A stretch of 64,000 bases of DNA from Rhododendron vialii (GCF_030253575.1 NC_080558.1:19188611-19252610), one strand, 5' to 3'; positions 22,431 to 35,250 are shown, counted from the stretch's first letter. Numbers and translations are program-made. Notes: generated by a model not told the origin, from the sequence alone.

Positions 22431-24230
22431 GAAACAGACAAACCTCTCTTCCCAAACCTTCCCCATTTTCACGATGAGAAAAACACTGAAGAACAGCGCG
22501 AGAGAGACCACCAGTTCTCCCCCACCGCCAGCGACCGCCACCACCACCACGAAGGTCTCTCTCTCTCTCTCCGTATCATCTCATCTCTCTTCATGTAAGT
22601 TTTTTCTATTCTCTATAGGTCTCTTCCATGACTGTCCACTCACTCGAATCTAGGGTTTCGAGCTCACTAACATCCACTGTGTTCGTTTTAGCGTTTTGAA
22701 ATTAAAATGAAATACTTTTGCGGCGTTGCTGTATTACGCCTCTATTATCCCCAAATGAGTTGATGAGTTGGAAAATAAACCGTAAATTGCGTTGCTGAAA
22801 AAAAAAACCCTAATTCGAAAGTTAGCGTTTCATTTTGAATTAGGGGCTAGTAGGTTTTGCACTGAATTCATGTGGGTTATGGGAAATTTGGGGTGGATGT
22901 TAATATTGGGAATGGTCAGTTTGGTATGTGGGTTGAACTTTTGCACTGAATTCAATTTGGTATGGGAAACTTGGGGTGGATGTTAATAGTTGGAGTGGTC
23001 AGTTTGAAATTTGAGGTGGATGTGCTCCAAATCTAGAGGTTGTTTGGGATTCCATTCGGTATCTGTTGGTCATTTGGTGCGTCCGAAATGATGTTTTGTT
23101 TTCCTCTAAATTGTTAGATGTCGACTTTGATAACTCGTTTGGCATGATTGCGAGGTAGTTGTGGGCCTTACTTGAGGGGCTTGAATAATGATACTAATGT
23201 TTCTATGTGCAGTTCCTCCTTGAAAAAGAACGAGTGTTGCTACAGGTACCGAAATTGGGGGACCGAAATCGGACCGACGGCCGCCGGCGGGCCGTCTCCG
23301 GCCACCGGACGGCCGATCCGAGCCGTCCAAAAATTCTAAAAAAAAAAACCGAGGGGGCCCACGCGGGAATCAACGTCATCCGAGGTGTGTAGGGTGCTTG
23401 ATCGGAGCACCCCTTTTCGTGTGTATATGTGTATATGTGTATATACACACGAAAAGGGGTGCTCCGATCAAGCACCCTACACACCTCGGATGACGTTGAT
23501 TCCCGCGTGGGCCCCCTCGGTTTTTTTTTTTAGAATTTTTGGACGGCTCGGATCGGCCGTCCGGTGGCCGGAGACGGCCCGCCGGCGGCCGTCGGTCCGA
23601 TTTCGGTCCCCCAATTTCGGTACCTGTAGCATTTTTGAAAAAGAACTGTGTACCAAGTGATACAAGTTTTTTATTTCATAAGCAGGGAGTTCTATGTGCT
23701 GTTCCTCCTTGTAACAGCCACCAGTGATGTTAACTCCCCAATATCGGGCGAGGTTGTTGAAGTCAACTCAAAACTTACTGAATCACCTGATTTGGTAACT
23801 CCTTACTCCAGCCTCTTGTATATAAGTGTTTTTGTGGATACATGTTTTGTTTGGCCACACGGAGCACATGTTGCAGGCAGTAACATTTCATATTTTCATG
23901 CATTAGTTTGCAAGATACTTTTGTACATTTTTCAAAAGACAGAATATGCCACCTAAATACCTATATGGCTGTACCATTGGCAGGAAAAGCTTACTATTGA
24001 AGGGATGAAAATGGTGGCTGAATACAGGGCTCGGAAGAAGAAAAATGATGAAAGGGTAATTCTTGCAAAGAAATTCTTATCACCCAAGGTCAAAGCCACC
24101 CAAAGATTTTAGAACCCTCTAAACACATTGCTAGTCAAAGCATGGGGTCAAGCCCTTCAAGTGCAGGAAATGTGGCAAGTCATTGAAGCTATTCAAGTGA
24201 AGCAAGAGCAAGAAAAATGATCAATTTGTT
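22430..24230 (+). pseudogene. Gene remnant with a glycine-cleavage H-protein-like exon
   Basis: A 5' region with CT-rich leader (22550-22600) and a donor-like GTAAGT is followed by an exon at 23718-23794, bounded by AG and GT, that translates to [20 protein letters not shown] and ESPDL. This is the region of glycine decarboxylase H protein that follows the lipoyl-lysine segment. The lipoyl exon itself is not found. Further on, 23983-24111 reads EKLTIEGMKMVAEYRARKKK and ends in TAG; its family is not recognised. A 394-bp foldback interrupts the locus. Either a broken H-protein gene or an exon captured by a transposon. H protein acts in mitochondria as lipoyl carrier. Confidence 0.6.
23238..23631. 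repeat. 394-bp nearly perfect inverted repeat (foldback element)
   Basis: The left arm starts TGCTACAGGTACCGAAATTG and the right arm ends with its exact complement. The arms of about 190 bases look identical over their length, including an 11-A run and the matching 11-T run, around a loop of about 12 bases (GTGTATATGTGT). Flanks carry the direct repeat TTGAAAAAGAAC at 23220-23231 and 23635-23646, a possible 12-base target duplication though a few bases separate it from the arms. GC-rich, unlike the surroundings. Half of a related element lies in terpene synthase copy B (54380-54620). An RNA across it would fold into one long hairpin. Confidence 0.9.
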
Positions 24231-25374
24231 GTAATATGAAATATAAAGTTGTAATTTGTTGGACTATCAAGTTGTAGTATCAAAGTTTTGGTTTTGCGAA
24301 ATCTAACTTTGTATGTAATTGATAATTGTGATGAGAACGACCCAGTGTGGGTTTTAATTAATAATATGACAATGGATTTTGACTATGAATGTGGCTTGTG
24401 AATGGTGATGTAGAATGAGAAATGTCCGGTGTGGGCTTGTACATAACCTAATGTTATTCCTGCTGTTGTTATTGCGTTACTGACTGAGACGTGAGACATC
24501 GGGCTAGGACCAAAATCAGGGGAGACTTTGCCAAAAATTTTCCATAACCTTTGTTATTCGTTTTGACATTCTACCAAGTCTATGTCCATTTCCAGTAGTA
24601 AAAAAAATGATCCATCATCTACAACAAATAGAGTGGTGTAATTTTATGAACAAAAATAAATGCGTCTCATCAAATGAGTAAACTTGAAATAGAAATCTCC
24701 ATATCATCTACCTCATTAAAGGTCATTACAAGACCAACAAGCAAAAAAGAAAATGAACAGCGTTTAAGGACGCGATATGGACAGTTTTCAAGAACACAAA
24801 AAAGTGCAACCACTACAAATCTACAGCACATCCCAATGAACAATACAAAAAGGCATAAATTTAGAATGATGTCCCACATATTGCAAACTCTGAGCAAGCA
24901 AAATAGCTGCAACAAACACTAAATGCACCACCCAACAATTTCAAAAACCTAAACCACCAATTGCGAAAACCTGAAACACCAGAGTACAAGGGTTCAAGAA
25001 TTAATAAAATTACAATAAATATAGCATTTAGAGTTAACTAAGATCATTCAAACAGAATATAAATTATACTTAGCTAAATATAAGGGAAATACAAAGTCTT
25101 ATACCTCAGTTTTCTAAATAAATCGGAGTCTCATTAAGGTCATAGCTCTACATACCAATATGTGATCCACTTGACATCTGAAAAAGAAAACCAAATGTCA
25201 TATATATATATATATATACACCCCCGGACCCTTCATTTAAAACATAAAAAATATAAATGCATACTTGCACCAAAATTCACACTCTCTTGTGTGGCAACCC
25301 CAACATCCCTTTCATCTACCAAAGCCTACTTGTACTTAAAGTCAAAGAAACAATGACTGTGGTTATTAACCAAC
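24231..25374. other. Non-coding spacer
   Basis: AT-rich with a short (TA)n at about 25201-25219. Two overlapping frames near 24670-24920 mirror each other and show no domain. Nothing else supported. Confidence 0.5.
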
Positions 25375-27286
25375 TTATTTGATTAATTCAATTAAGAAAT
25401 GATAAGAAGTTAGTAGGTATACCAGTCTATTCTTTGCATTGGCTCGATGACATTGAATCTTATTGCTTGATTCCCGAACTTTCTTAATGATCTTCTCAAT
25501 CCTTGGTTGTTTCCTATTTATTGGCGGTTGCCCTCTTCGATGAGGTTTGTTTGGATCACCTATGGGTTTTCGTTTATCTTTGGGACTCACAGAACTATCT
25601 TGAACATAAATGGGCATTAGTGGCATTGGACACTCATCGTCACACACTTCAATCTCCGCTATCACTTCTCGTAACTTAGCCACCACCCTCGCACTCTTGG
25701 CGTCAGAATATGTGGCATTATCAGCGGCCTCATGGAAAACAGTCATTAGCATGTCAAAGCGACGCCATTCGGGCTTGCGTTCCCCATTTACATAACTAAT
25801 CTTGACATTTGTGTGGCTCCTCCTCACATTTTTTCTCCATCTTCGTAGAACGTATTTCTCTGACACTCTATTAAGCTTTTCTTTTGTCCAAACCATGAGG
25901 ATATGCTTGCACACGATACCCTTACACTCAAGCAACCGGCAAGTACAACTACTTTCTATTGACGCCTTATTGAAGCGGACATGGAAGGTCACAGTTTTTA
26001 AATATTCAATCTCACCACATTTGATGTCTTCTTCTATCTCAAATTTAGAAATACGATCTATTGTCTTCACAGCGATCAAGGTGCAAGCAATCTTTCCAGC
26101 TAATTGAGTTAAAAAATCCTTGCATTTGCCAATTGTGTATGCTTCTTGAAATTGATTTTCAAAGTCATATGGAGACACATTCTTAACTTGTACATTGAAA
26201 CTACGGGCGTCTTTCTCATCTTCTTTTTGCGCCTTATTACACGAGGCATTATCATATTGCCCCGCAAATTCTTTCAATGTGGTCTTAGAATGGATGTAGC
26301 CATCAAAGAAGGAATTCATGCGCGCTCTCGCTCCGCTCGGTTGTTGACATCCCCGCCCAAAATATATCTTTCACAAACGCCGGCACCCATCGGTGCCTCT
26401 CCTCATACAAGTCACTTAGCGACTGATTATCCCCTAACTGATATGTAAGAATCATGTTCTTCCAATTTTTTTCAACTTCCCCAACAGACAATGAATCAAA
26501 CACAGCATTACAGAGACTAGATTTAATCGATTCATAAGCCTCATATGTTTTCAATTTTACAGGTACCATTTTCAAGATATGCCATAAACACCAACGATGC
26601 CGCGCATTTGGAAACACGATACTTATTGCATTTTGCATAGCCTTGCATTGGTCGGTGATGATGGCATTAAGAGAACACTTGGATCGACATGCAAGCAAGC
26701 CATGTCTCAAAAAACCATACAAATGAATCAGTGTCCTCTCGTAATATTAACCCACACCCAATGACCCAAACAAGATTGACTGGCCATGGTGGTTTACACC
26801 TACAAATGGAGAAAAAGGCATATCCCACTTGTTAACCAAGTAAGTGGTGTCAAATGTAACCACATCACCAAATTCTTTGTATGCCTCCCTACTCCTCGCA
26901 TCGGCCCAAAAGACGTTACATAAGCAATTTTCCTTATCTACATCCATGGCATAAAAAAATTACCATTGTCTGCTTGCATCCTCTTGAAAATACTTATGCA
27001 TTGCCTCGGCATCCCCTTCTCTGAGTTCTGAGCGTCTCACTTGATCCATGTAGTTCCTTGCATCTTTTGCCGAAAATGTCATATTCTCATGCCCCTTAGC
27101 CTCAATCACACATGAGCTAATAGTTTGACTCATTTTCATTCTGGCTAAACGATTGAATTCCATCATCCTTTTCGTATGTTCTGGAATGACCCAATAGAAC
27201 TTGAGATACCGAGCTTTGATTGGGCACATTTCATGATTATACTCGGGTTCAATTGTACTTAATATCCACTTCCCGTCAGTATGCAA
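25375..27286 (-). pseudogene. FAR1-related/MULE-type transposase pseudogene
   Basis: Read from 27286 downwards: part of the FAR1-type DNA-binding region (27286-26960), the MULE transposase core with [29 protein letters not shown] and IITDQCKAMQNA (26947-26500), HRWCLWHIL, TTERSES, and a C-terminal SWIM zinc finger (CTCRLLECKGIVCKHIL, near 25920). This is the domain order of FHY3/FAR1-related proteins and the MULEs they come from. Breaks: a TAA about 26958, a shift about 26760, a second shift about 26700 and a shift about 26325. The C-terminal 314 residues are open and end with a basic tail. Too damaged to act as transcription factor or transposase. Confidence 0.88.
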
Positions 27287-28274
27287 AGAGATATTCGCAG
27301 TGTAATTGCTACTGCTATTTTGTTGTTGCTGCTACTGTTTTTCTACGGCTGTTGCTGTCACTGTTTTGATACTAATTTTTTTTATTGCAACTGTTTTTCA
27401 TGTCAAGATGGTGTATGTTGCTGCTTTTCCCTATGGTGTATAATCTACTGCTGTTTGTGTGCAGTCCGTGAGGTGCAGCTCTATGAAACCATGCGGGGCT
27501 GTACCTTGGAGCTTTAGGTTTTCTGCTATAGAAGTTGTTCTTTCATACCTTGGAGCTTTAGATTTTCTGCTATAAAAGTTGTCCTACACTACCTTTTGTG
27601 AAACAACTATAAAGAAAATCTTTGAAGTGGTCATGTAGTGTGTGTTTGTCTGAAGTTAATTAACTGATTGGTTGTTGGTTTTGTTACAAAGGGCTGCATA
27701 ATTGGTCTTGTTATAAGGTCTTTGTTATAGACCAGAAGTTAACTACATAAGGATATTTAATCTAATTAGTCAAAGAAAGGCTTTTTGGGATGAGGGGACA
27801 GAATATCACTATGTGATTCATGAAGTAAGATTGCTGCATTTGGATGTAAATCAATCCAGTGTTTTGTGGTGTCGTAATTGCTCAATTCAATTTTTCGGTT
27901 CTCTTAATCCATTTGGCGGTTTCTTGTGCTGTGATATTATGTCTTAGGGTTGTTATATTGGTGCTTCTTATGCTTACAGTGTAGTTTGTAGGTTTCTTTT
28001 CCTATTGATGGTATTTGTAATGTAGAGCTCTATAAAGAATTTTATGGGAAAATTTCTAGGATTTTTGTTGGCATACTTCTCGGTTACTGTTCCAAGATGA
28101 GTGGACTTACCCTATGTATTACATGTATGATTGTATGATATCAGGAAACAAGCTTGGTGTTGTTGAGATGGTCGACAAAGATTGGGTGCGTTTGAATAGG
28201 TAATAGAAAAAACTTTTTAGACAACACTATAGATAAACTAGTTACATATTCTTAAAACATTTAACACACTTAGC
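27287..28274. other. Spacer with a short tandem duplication
   Basis: A block of about 44 bases, CATACCTTGGAGCTTTAG plus TTTTCTGCTATA, is repeated near 27508-27595. The remainder is T-rich and non-coding. The left part could hold the 5' flank of the MULE-type pseudogene; terminal repeats were not identified. Confidence 0.45.
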
Positions 28275-31200
28275 TTGTACATTTGTAGATGCACTGATGA
28301 GTATATGAACGCACCATTGAACTTTGTGGAGATGGCTAATCAAAACGCAGGATATTTAGGAAAGATTCTATGCCCTTGCAAACATTGTCGAAATTTGAGT
28401 CACCATTGTCTTGATGATGTTTATGAACACTTGGTCGTAAATGGAATGGATCCTACGTACACAACTTGGTTTAATCATGGGGAGGAACCAAGTGCTACAC
28501 AAAAACCTAAAGAAGTGGAAATGTCAGATGTGGATAACTTATACAGTGTGACTTGTGCACGAGATGCAGACCATCTTGAATCACTTGATGAAGCTAGAGA
28601 TGAGGTCTTTGCAAAAGCATTAGAGGATGCAGAAACTCCATTATACCCTGGTTGTGAAAAATATACGAAGTTGTTAGCAATTGTTACTTTATACAAGATC
28701 AAATCTGAAAATGAATGGACAGATGAGAGTTTCACTATTCTTTTGGGGAAGCTTCAGGATATGTTCCCCATGGATAATACAATGCTATGCTCCGTTCGTG
28801 CAGTTAGAAAGTTCTTTAAAAGATTTGAATTGGGTTACGAGAAAATTCATGCTTGTGTGAAGGATTGTTGCTTATTCTGGAAAGAGAATGCAAAATTAGA
28901 GAACTATCCAAAATGCGGTTGTTCAAGATGAAAGGTAGACATACGCACAAAGAAAATAAAAAAAGGGGTTCCTGCCAAAGTATTGAGATATTTTCCTATA
29001 ATTCCAAGGTTTCGGAATATGTATAGGTCATTCGAAGTAGCTAAAGATTTGATATGACACTCTACTCATAGAAGCAGTGATGCCAAGATGCGACACCCGG
29101 TAGATTCACCAACTTGGAAAACAATTGATGATAAGTGGCCATCTTTCTCAGCAGACCCACGGAATCTAATTAAGACTTGGTCTTGCTACCGATGGTTTCA
29201 ATCCATTCCGGAATTTGAGTTCGACGTATAGTTGTTGGCTCGTTATGCTAGTTATGTACAACTTGCCACCTTGGTTATGGATGGAAAAGGAAAATGTTTT
29301 GTTGACACTATTAATCCCAGGACCTAAGCAATCGGGTAATAATATTGATGTATATCTATGACCTCTTATCGAAGACCTACAGATTTTATGGACCAACGGA
29401 GCACCGGTTTATGACAGGTTCACTAACTCTACATTCAATCTGAGGGCAATCTGAGGGCAATTTTGATGTGGACAATGCATGATTTTCCAGCATATGGAAA
29501 TGTTGCCGGGTGTACGACTAAGGGTAAATTTGCATGTCCTATATGTGGTGAAAATACACGTTTTCTATGGCTGAAATTCAGAAGGAAAACTGTATATTTG
29601 TGCCATAGGTGCTTTCTTCCACCATCTCACCCCTTTCGGAAGAAAAAATCATGGTTTGATGGAAAGGAAGAAAAGGGGAAAAAACCTAGAATCATGACAG
29701 GCAAACAAATTTTGGAAACTCTGAAAGATATGAAGAATGACTGGGGGAAAGGTGGAGAAGGAAATAAAAAATGAAAGCGGGACAATGAAGATAAACAAAG
29801 GTGGAAAAAGAGGTCAATCTTATTTGATTTATCGTATTGGGAGATAAGTTTTATCAATCAACATTTTGATCAATCTATATCTTATATTTATATATATTGA
29901 TCTCAGTATGGTTTATGATTGTTTCTCTACTATTCTATGTAGGAATTGCTAGTATGTAATAACTTAGATGTCATGCATATCATTAAAAATATTATTGAGA
30001 GCCTTATTGGCATGCTGTTGGACATTAACGGAAAATCCAAGGATGGTTTAAATGCTTGCAAGGATATGCAAGATTTGGAAATAAAGCACGACTTGCATCC
30101 AGAAGATCAAGGGTCTAGGACATATCTTCCTCCAGCTTTCTATACACTTTCCAAGGATGAGAAGCGAATATTTTGCAAGCGGTTGTTTGACTTAAAAGTA
30201 CCTGATGAGTATAGTTCAAATATTGGGAATTGCGTATCAATGGATGAATTGAAGGTCATAGGTCTCAAATCTCATGATTGCCATGTGCTAATGCTTTAGT
30301 TGTTGCCTGTAGCCTTAAAGGGTTTACTACCAACTAGACCAAGAAATGCGATACTTCACCTTTGCGCATTCTTCAATAGATTGTGTCAAAGAGTTATTGA
30401 TCAAGAAGAAATGGCATCCCTTGAGGATGGGGTGGTTGAAACGTTATGCATGCTTGAGAGGTTTTTTCCACCCTCGTTCTTTGATATCATGGTGCACTTA
30501 ACAATTCACTTAGGACGAGAAGTATGACTTTGCGGGCCAGTCCAATATCGTTGGATGTACCTTTTTGAGTGGTGAACCCTTTTAGTTTTTTTTAATGAAT
30601 AATCATCTATGTTTCTGTCCATCATCTATGATTGTATAATGTGAATGTACTTTTCTTCATGATTAGACATATGAAGATATACAAATGAAGTGTTAGGAAT
30701 CATGCACGACCTGAAGGTTGTATAGCAGAACGCTACCTCGTACAAGAGTGTATAACATTTTGCAGCCGACACATGAAATCTGTGGAAACAACCAATAGGG
30801 GACCTCGCAATCAAGATTTTGAGAACGATGTAATTCTCGAAGGTCGTCCAATTTCAGCTGCCACTTCCATCACATTGACCGATGAAGTTTTAGAAAGTGC
30901 ACATCGTTACGTGTTATTCAATGCAGCCATAGTGGAACCTTATTTGGAGTAAGTTTGATGCAATTCTACTTGCAGAATTCATAAATTCTTATACACATGT
31001 GAATCACTTACTCATTCTTTCTTTTTCTTTTAGGATGCATATAGAGGAGTTAAAGAACTCAGATACTAGTCTTGGTCTTCAAAAAAATAAAAGTTTACTT
31101 TTGAAAAGGCACACTGACAACTTTTCAAAATGGTTGAGGGAAAAGGTTACCACTTATTTTGCTTGAGGTTTATCAAGTTTAATATTGTAATTAGTATCGT

Positions 31201-31420
31201 ATTAATTGGGTTGCATATATTTGAACAGATTCAGGTAAAAGCATGCACAAATAATGAATTGGAGATACTACAATGGCTTGCTAATGGTCCTAGAAAGCAT
31301 GCCATGGGTTATACGGGTTATATCATCAATGGGCAGCGGTTCCACACAAAGGAAGCTGAGAAATCAACCCAAAATAGTGGTGTTTCCATTGACGCGACAA
31401 CTTTTAGTGTCCAACACTTG
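28275..31420 (+). pseudogene. CACTA (En/Spm) TNP2-type transposase pseudogene
   Basis: The first frame (28275-28931) has the transposase-associated domain with CPCKHCRN and GMDPTYTTWFNHGE, then a helical segment. The tnp2 transposase core follows in several frames: LATDGFNP-like and LPPWLW-like stretches around 29190-29280, MWTMHDFPAYG and CPICGE at 29463-29774. The part at 29946-30527 (NNLDVMHIIKN, YLPPAFYTLSKDEK, LPVALKGLLP) includes the DUF4218 region. Domain DUF4216-like sequence (GYIINGQRFHTKEAEKSTQNSG) ends it near 31400. Stops lie near 28931, 29230, 29774, 30298 and 30527, and introns are partly retained. CACTA termini for this copy were not found. Dead transposase. Confidence 0.88.
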
Positions 31421-31539
31421 CTTATTGATCCTTGCTTTGGCCTTTCACGAGCCGTCGGGTCACCTCCGGGTCTTCATAGCTTTGGCGTTTGGGACTTGAT
31501 TACCCTTAAGGGTTATCCACGATGCTAAGGGCAGCTTAT

Positions 31540-32641
31540 TAGCATGATAATCCTGTCATGACTTGAAAACACCCTTACGCGCAAAAGTAAAAGAAAACAA
31601 CTGAATTAACTATGAAATTAAACTAAGCTAAAGACTTATCGCACCCTATTTGGCAATAACGGGTGCTTATTAGATCACTAGCTAGACTTACGACTACCCA
31701 TCATACTCATCACAACGCCTCGTATAACCTACTGTACACCTAAACATCATTCCGGTACATTTTCCATTTATAACGATGCTAAGATTACGCTTAACAAAGT
31801 ATCGGAGGGATAGGAACAATCAATGAATCATTGAACCTAAGTAATCAAATTTAGGGATGTTTTAACAATGTTTAGAGTGTGTTAGAAGTGATCGGAAATT
31901 AATACAACAAAGGGGATTCAACATTCTCAAAACTATTTTTTGAGCACTGGGTATCGATACCACAAAATATAGGTATCAGTATCAAACCAATCCAGAAAGG
32001 AATTAGAGATCAAGGTACCGGTACCTCAAAAAGTAGGTATCGGTACCTCAAAGAGTAGGTACCGGTACCAATGTATTACAGTGCGCGATTTGCAGAAAAT
32101 CAAGAATGAGCATGACTTTGAAATCCAACCAACTAGAGCACGATCTAGGTACATAAACATCACATAAACTCATAAAAAGAGTAAGAAATCCCTACCTCAC
32201 GTTAAAGATTGAAACCCAAAGAGATTGATCAAGCCCCAGCTCCAAAGTCAACACTGAGAGGAGTACACCTCCTTTGAGCTCAATCCAGCACAACCCATGC
32301 TCCAAAATGCGTATAGAAAAAGGATTTAGGGTCAGTTTGTATGGGCCATGAGTTGTTTTGGTGAAATTTGAGTGAAGGAGTGAGAGAGAGAAAAAGAGCC
32401 AATAAAGAGAGAAGAAGTCAGGAGAGTAGAGAGAGAGAGAAGGAGAAGAGATGATATTTTATTCCCTGCACACACCCACACATATAAATACTAGCACAAA
32501 CATAAATTGCACATACACCCCTCTACTAACAATTCTATCATTCAAGCCCCAATTCACATAAACTCACAAATTTCTCTTTTATTCGATATTCTAGCATTTA
32601 TAAAACCTATAAATCATTTTCATAAAAAAAGGGTCTCTACA
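31540..32641 (-). mobile_element. LTR fragment, family 2 copy E
   Basis: The right edge ends GGGTCTCTACA, the terminus of the family 2 LTR that is complete at 44538-47894. The body shares with that LTR a block of GGTATCGRTACC-type repeats, a CCCTACCTCA... segment with GCTCAA, GA-rich tracts and a final AT-rich part. The left end is lost, so only the 5' third remains in LTR orientation. It sits directly against Copia RT sequence, into which it apparently inserted. The left limit is approximate. Confidence 0.65.
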
Positions 32642-32950
32642 TAAACTGACTTCCCAGAGGCACGCCAACAGCCTTGGCGTTCTGCATATTGAACCTTTCA
32701 AGAACCCGTTCAATATACTCAACTTGACTCAACTTCAAGACCCCTTGAGTTCTATCCTTGTTCATCCTCATCCCAAGTATCTGCTTCGCTCTACCTAGAT
32801 CTTTCCTAGCAAACTCTACAACCAACTATTGCTTCAAACTGTTTATCTCGCGTAAACAGGACCCCGCTACAAGCATATCATTTACATAGAATAACAAGAT
32901 TATGTAGCTCGCCTTACATCGGTTATGGTAGCAACAGTGATCCATGATGA
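32642..32950 (-). pseudogene. Ty1/Copia reverse transcriptase fragment
   Basis: Upstream part reads LLFYVNDMLVAGS where Copia has YVDDMLVAG, so the catalytic aspartate is asparagine. After an in-frame stop it continues EFARKDLGRAKQILGM, then LSQVEYIERVLERFNM and VGVPLGSQF (32637-32825), the C-terminal part of RVT_2. The frame is then cut by the end of LTR fragment E. The Copia LTR with a primer site at 36265-36910 has the same orientation and could belong to the same original element. Confidence 0.85.
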
Positions 32951-33505
32951 GCACCCAATATTGTATATATTTAGTGCGACTAGTCTCGTTTTATGTTGTT
33001 TTAACCTGCATTTATTTAGCTTTTATTCGATATTGCACGTAAGGTGTGTTTTTAGTGTTTTCAGGTAAACCTTGCAAATAAGGCGTGTTTTGACGCCATG
33101 GATGGCCCAAGTGCTTCCTAGTACCTGAAGATCCTGTCGGCCCCATAAAATCTGTCTAAGTATGAAAAAAATGACTTTCCGAAAAAGTATCGATTTTTGA
33201 GATAAAAAATGGCGATAAATGATCCTTGAATTTTTTTAAGAGTAACTACAAAATTACAAGGTTTTATTAGAGGAGTAAAGTCATCTTTTGAGCCATTTCC
33301 TCCAGAGAAAAATGTGCAGTTTTCCATTTTACACTAAAAGTGGGGGGTTGACATTTTGATATAATTGGAATTTTGAAATTCTGGCCGATAGCTTGTGGTG
33401 TTGATATTTATTAAGGGCGTATCGATACCAGAGCGCTACGGAGAATGGTCAAGCAAGCTTAGCTTCATGGTATTGATACAACCCATAATAAGTATCAATA
33501 CCACG
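32951..33505. other. Spacer with TATCGATACC-type motifs
   Basis: Non-coding. It has several GTATCGATACC/GTATTGATAC motifs (33418-33500) like those in the family 2 LTRs, so it may be a further decayed LTR piece. No ends visible. Confidence 0.4.
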
Positions 33506-34261
33506 TGTATCGCCCCTGAATTTTTGTCAATAAAAATTTCGTTAAATATATGAATTTTATTTTATCTTTTTATATTCCTTCTATATTTTCGATATTTCGT
33601 GATAATTAAATTTTCGTCCCTAAATTTCAACCATTGGCTAAGTAGTTTCCCGAGCACATAGAACTAGATTCTAAACCGATTAGTTAGAAACCAACTATCT
33701 AGTTCCTTGGATTCTTTACCCATTGGGTAATAACCGTTAGGAAAGTTAGTGACCCTTGGGTAATAGAGTCTTATGACCAATAAAGTACCGATGTGACTAG
33801 AGAATCTTCCAATAAAGTTGATTTGACTAGTCATAATAAAGGAATCTTGTACCTTGTTTCCTAGAAGCCAACCTTGTCACTTCAAACTTTCTAATCAAAC
33901 TTACTTTATTCTTTATCCATTGGTCCATAATGGTTAGGGTAATTTTTGTCCATTGGACAATAAGCTTTTCATTATAATATTTGACTAAAAGTACATGTAG
34001 TCTTTTCAAAATCTTATTTTAAAGATAAAAAGTACTTGTACTTCTTTTATCCTTTGGTTAATGCCATTAGTCATTCCTTTGATTGATTTGTACTTGAAAG
34101 ACTTGAAGATTTGACTTGTACTTTAAGATTCTTTAGTACTTTATATTATTCTTTAAACTAGACATGTGCCTATTGATTAATCTTTGTCCTTAGGATTTAT
34201 TAGCTTATATATAGTACCATAAGTACATATGTATACATATATGTGCATAAGTGTACTAGCA

Positions 34262-34292
<31 letters not shown>

Positions 34293-35250
34293 TGTGTGAT
34301 GTGTGATGTGTGATGTGTTGTGTAGTTGTACAAGCTACCTAAATAGGCCTAAGTCTATTTTGCCTAATGCCAACCCATTCTAGTCTCTTCCTACCTTCCA
34401 AAGTACATCCTAGCCTTGCCTAGCTAGGTTATAATTATCTAGATTCACCTAGAAAGGCTAAAGATCTTATTTGATTTCATAGCCTTACACCTAAGATTTT
34501 GCCTAAGATTGGAGAGAAAGCTATGACTTGATTGAAAGGTTTGATTTGACAATTTAATGGAGCAAATCCATGGAGGATTTGGAGAGAGAGAGGGCCGGCC
34601 ATGAGAGGGGAGGGAGTGCCCAAGATTTTGGCTATAAATAGCACCCCATGTTTCTCATTCAACTCACACCTTCACCTAACAACTTCTCTCTCTAGAAAAA
34701 TCTTGTTCTTTCTTTGTTCTTGCTTAGTTCTTCCTTATTCTTGAGTTTTTCTTGTGTTCTTCAAGAAACTCATCCAAAGCCGCCACTAGACCGCCACTCG
34801 ACCACCCTTCGATCCAAAAAGTTTAAGTAGTTTAGTCAAAATCAAGTTTCGAGAGAAACCTTCTCTTTCGAAGCTACCGGAAGACCACCATAGGAAGTTA
34901 CTTCGTCCGACCACCGATTGCCGTCCGTAAGCCGTTACTACCACCAAGAAGTAAGGTAGGATCTCCTTATCTTCCATCCCAAGTAGGAAGTAGGTTATCT
35001 TTATTTACTTTCCATCTCAAGTATACGTATGTTGTTTTGATCTCCAAGAAAGAACGGTTTTTCGAAAGTTAAAACTTTACTATTTGCATCGAAGTATTTG
35101 TATTTTAATATTTCGAGGAGTTTGAAATGGTATACATGAATTGATTGTATTACTTGTGGTATATTATGGAGTTGGATGATCTTGTTAGATTACAATGAAT
35201 GATTCATGATTACTTTTGTCCTACCGCGGAGTCTCTACATTCTAGTAATG
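33506..35250 (+). mobile_element. LTR, family 1 copy C, 3' end truncated
   Basis: It starts TGTATCGCCCCTGAATTTTT and follows copy B through the ATTGGGTAATAACCGTTAGG blocks, a (GA)n tract (34262-34290), GGGCCGGCC, a TATA box CTATAAATAGC (about 34632), the CTCACACCTTCACC leader and CTACCGCGGAGTCTC. Similarity ends near 35250; the GCGTTACA terminus is missing. The break coincides with the beginning of Copia leader sequence. Confidence 0.8.

Noticed and set aside
23106..23660. Mirror frames (SDRPSGGRRRPAGGRR and similar) on both strands
   Set aside because: They are the two arms of the palindrome translated in both directions.
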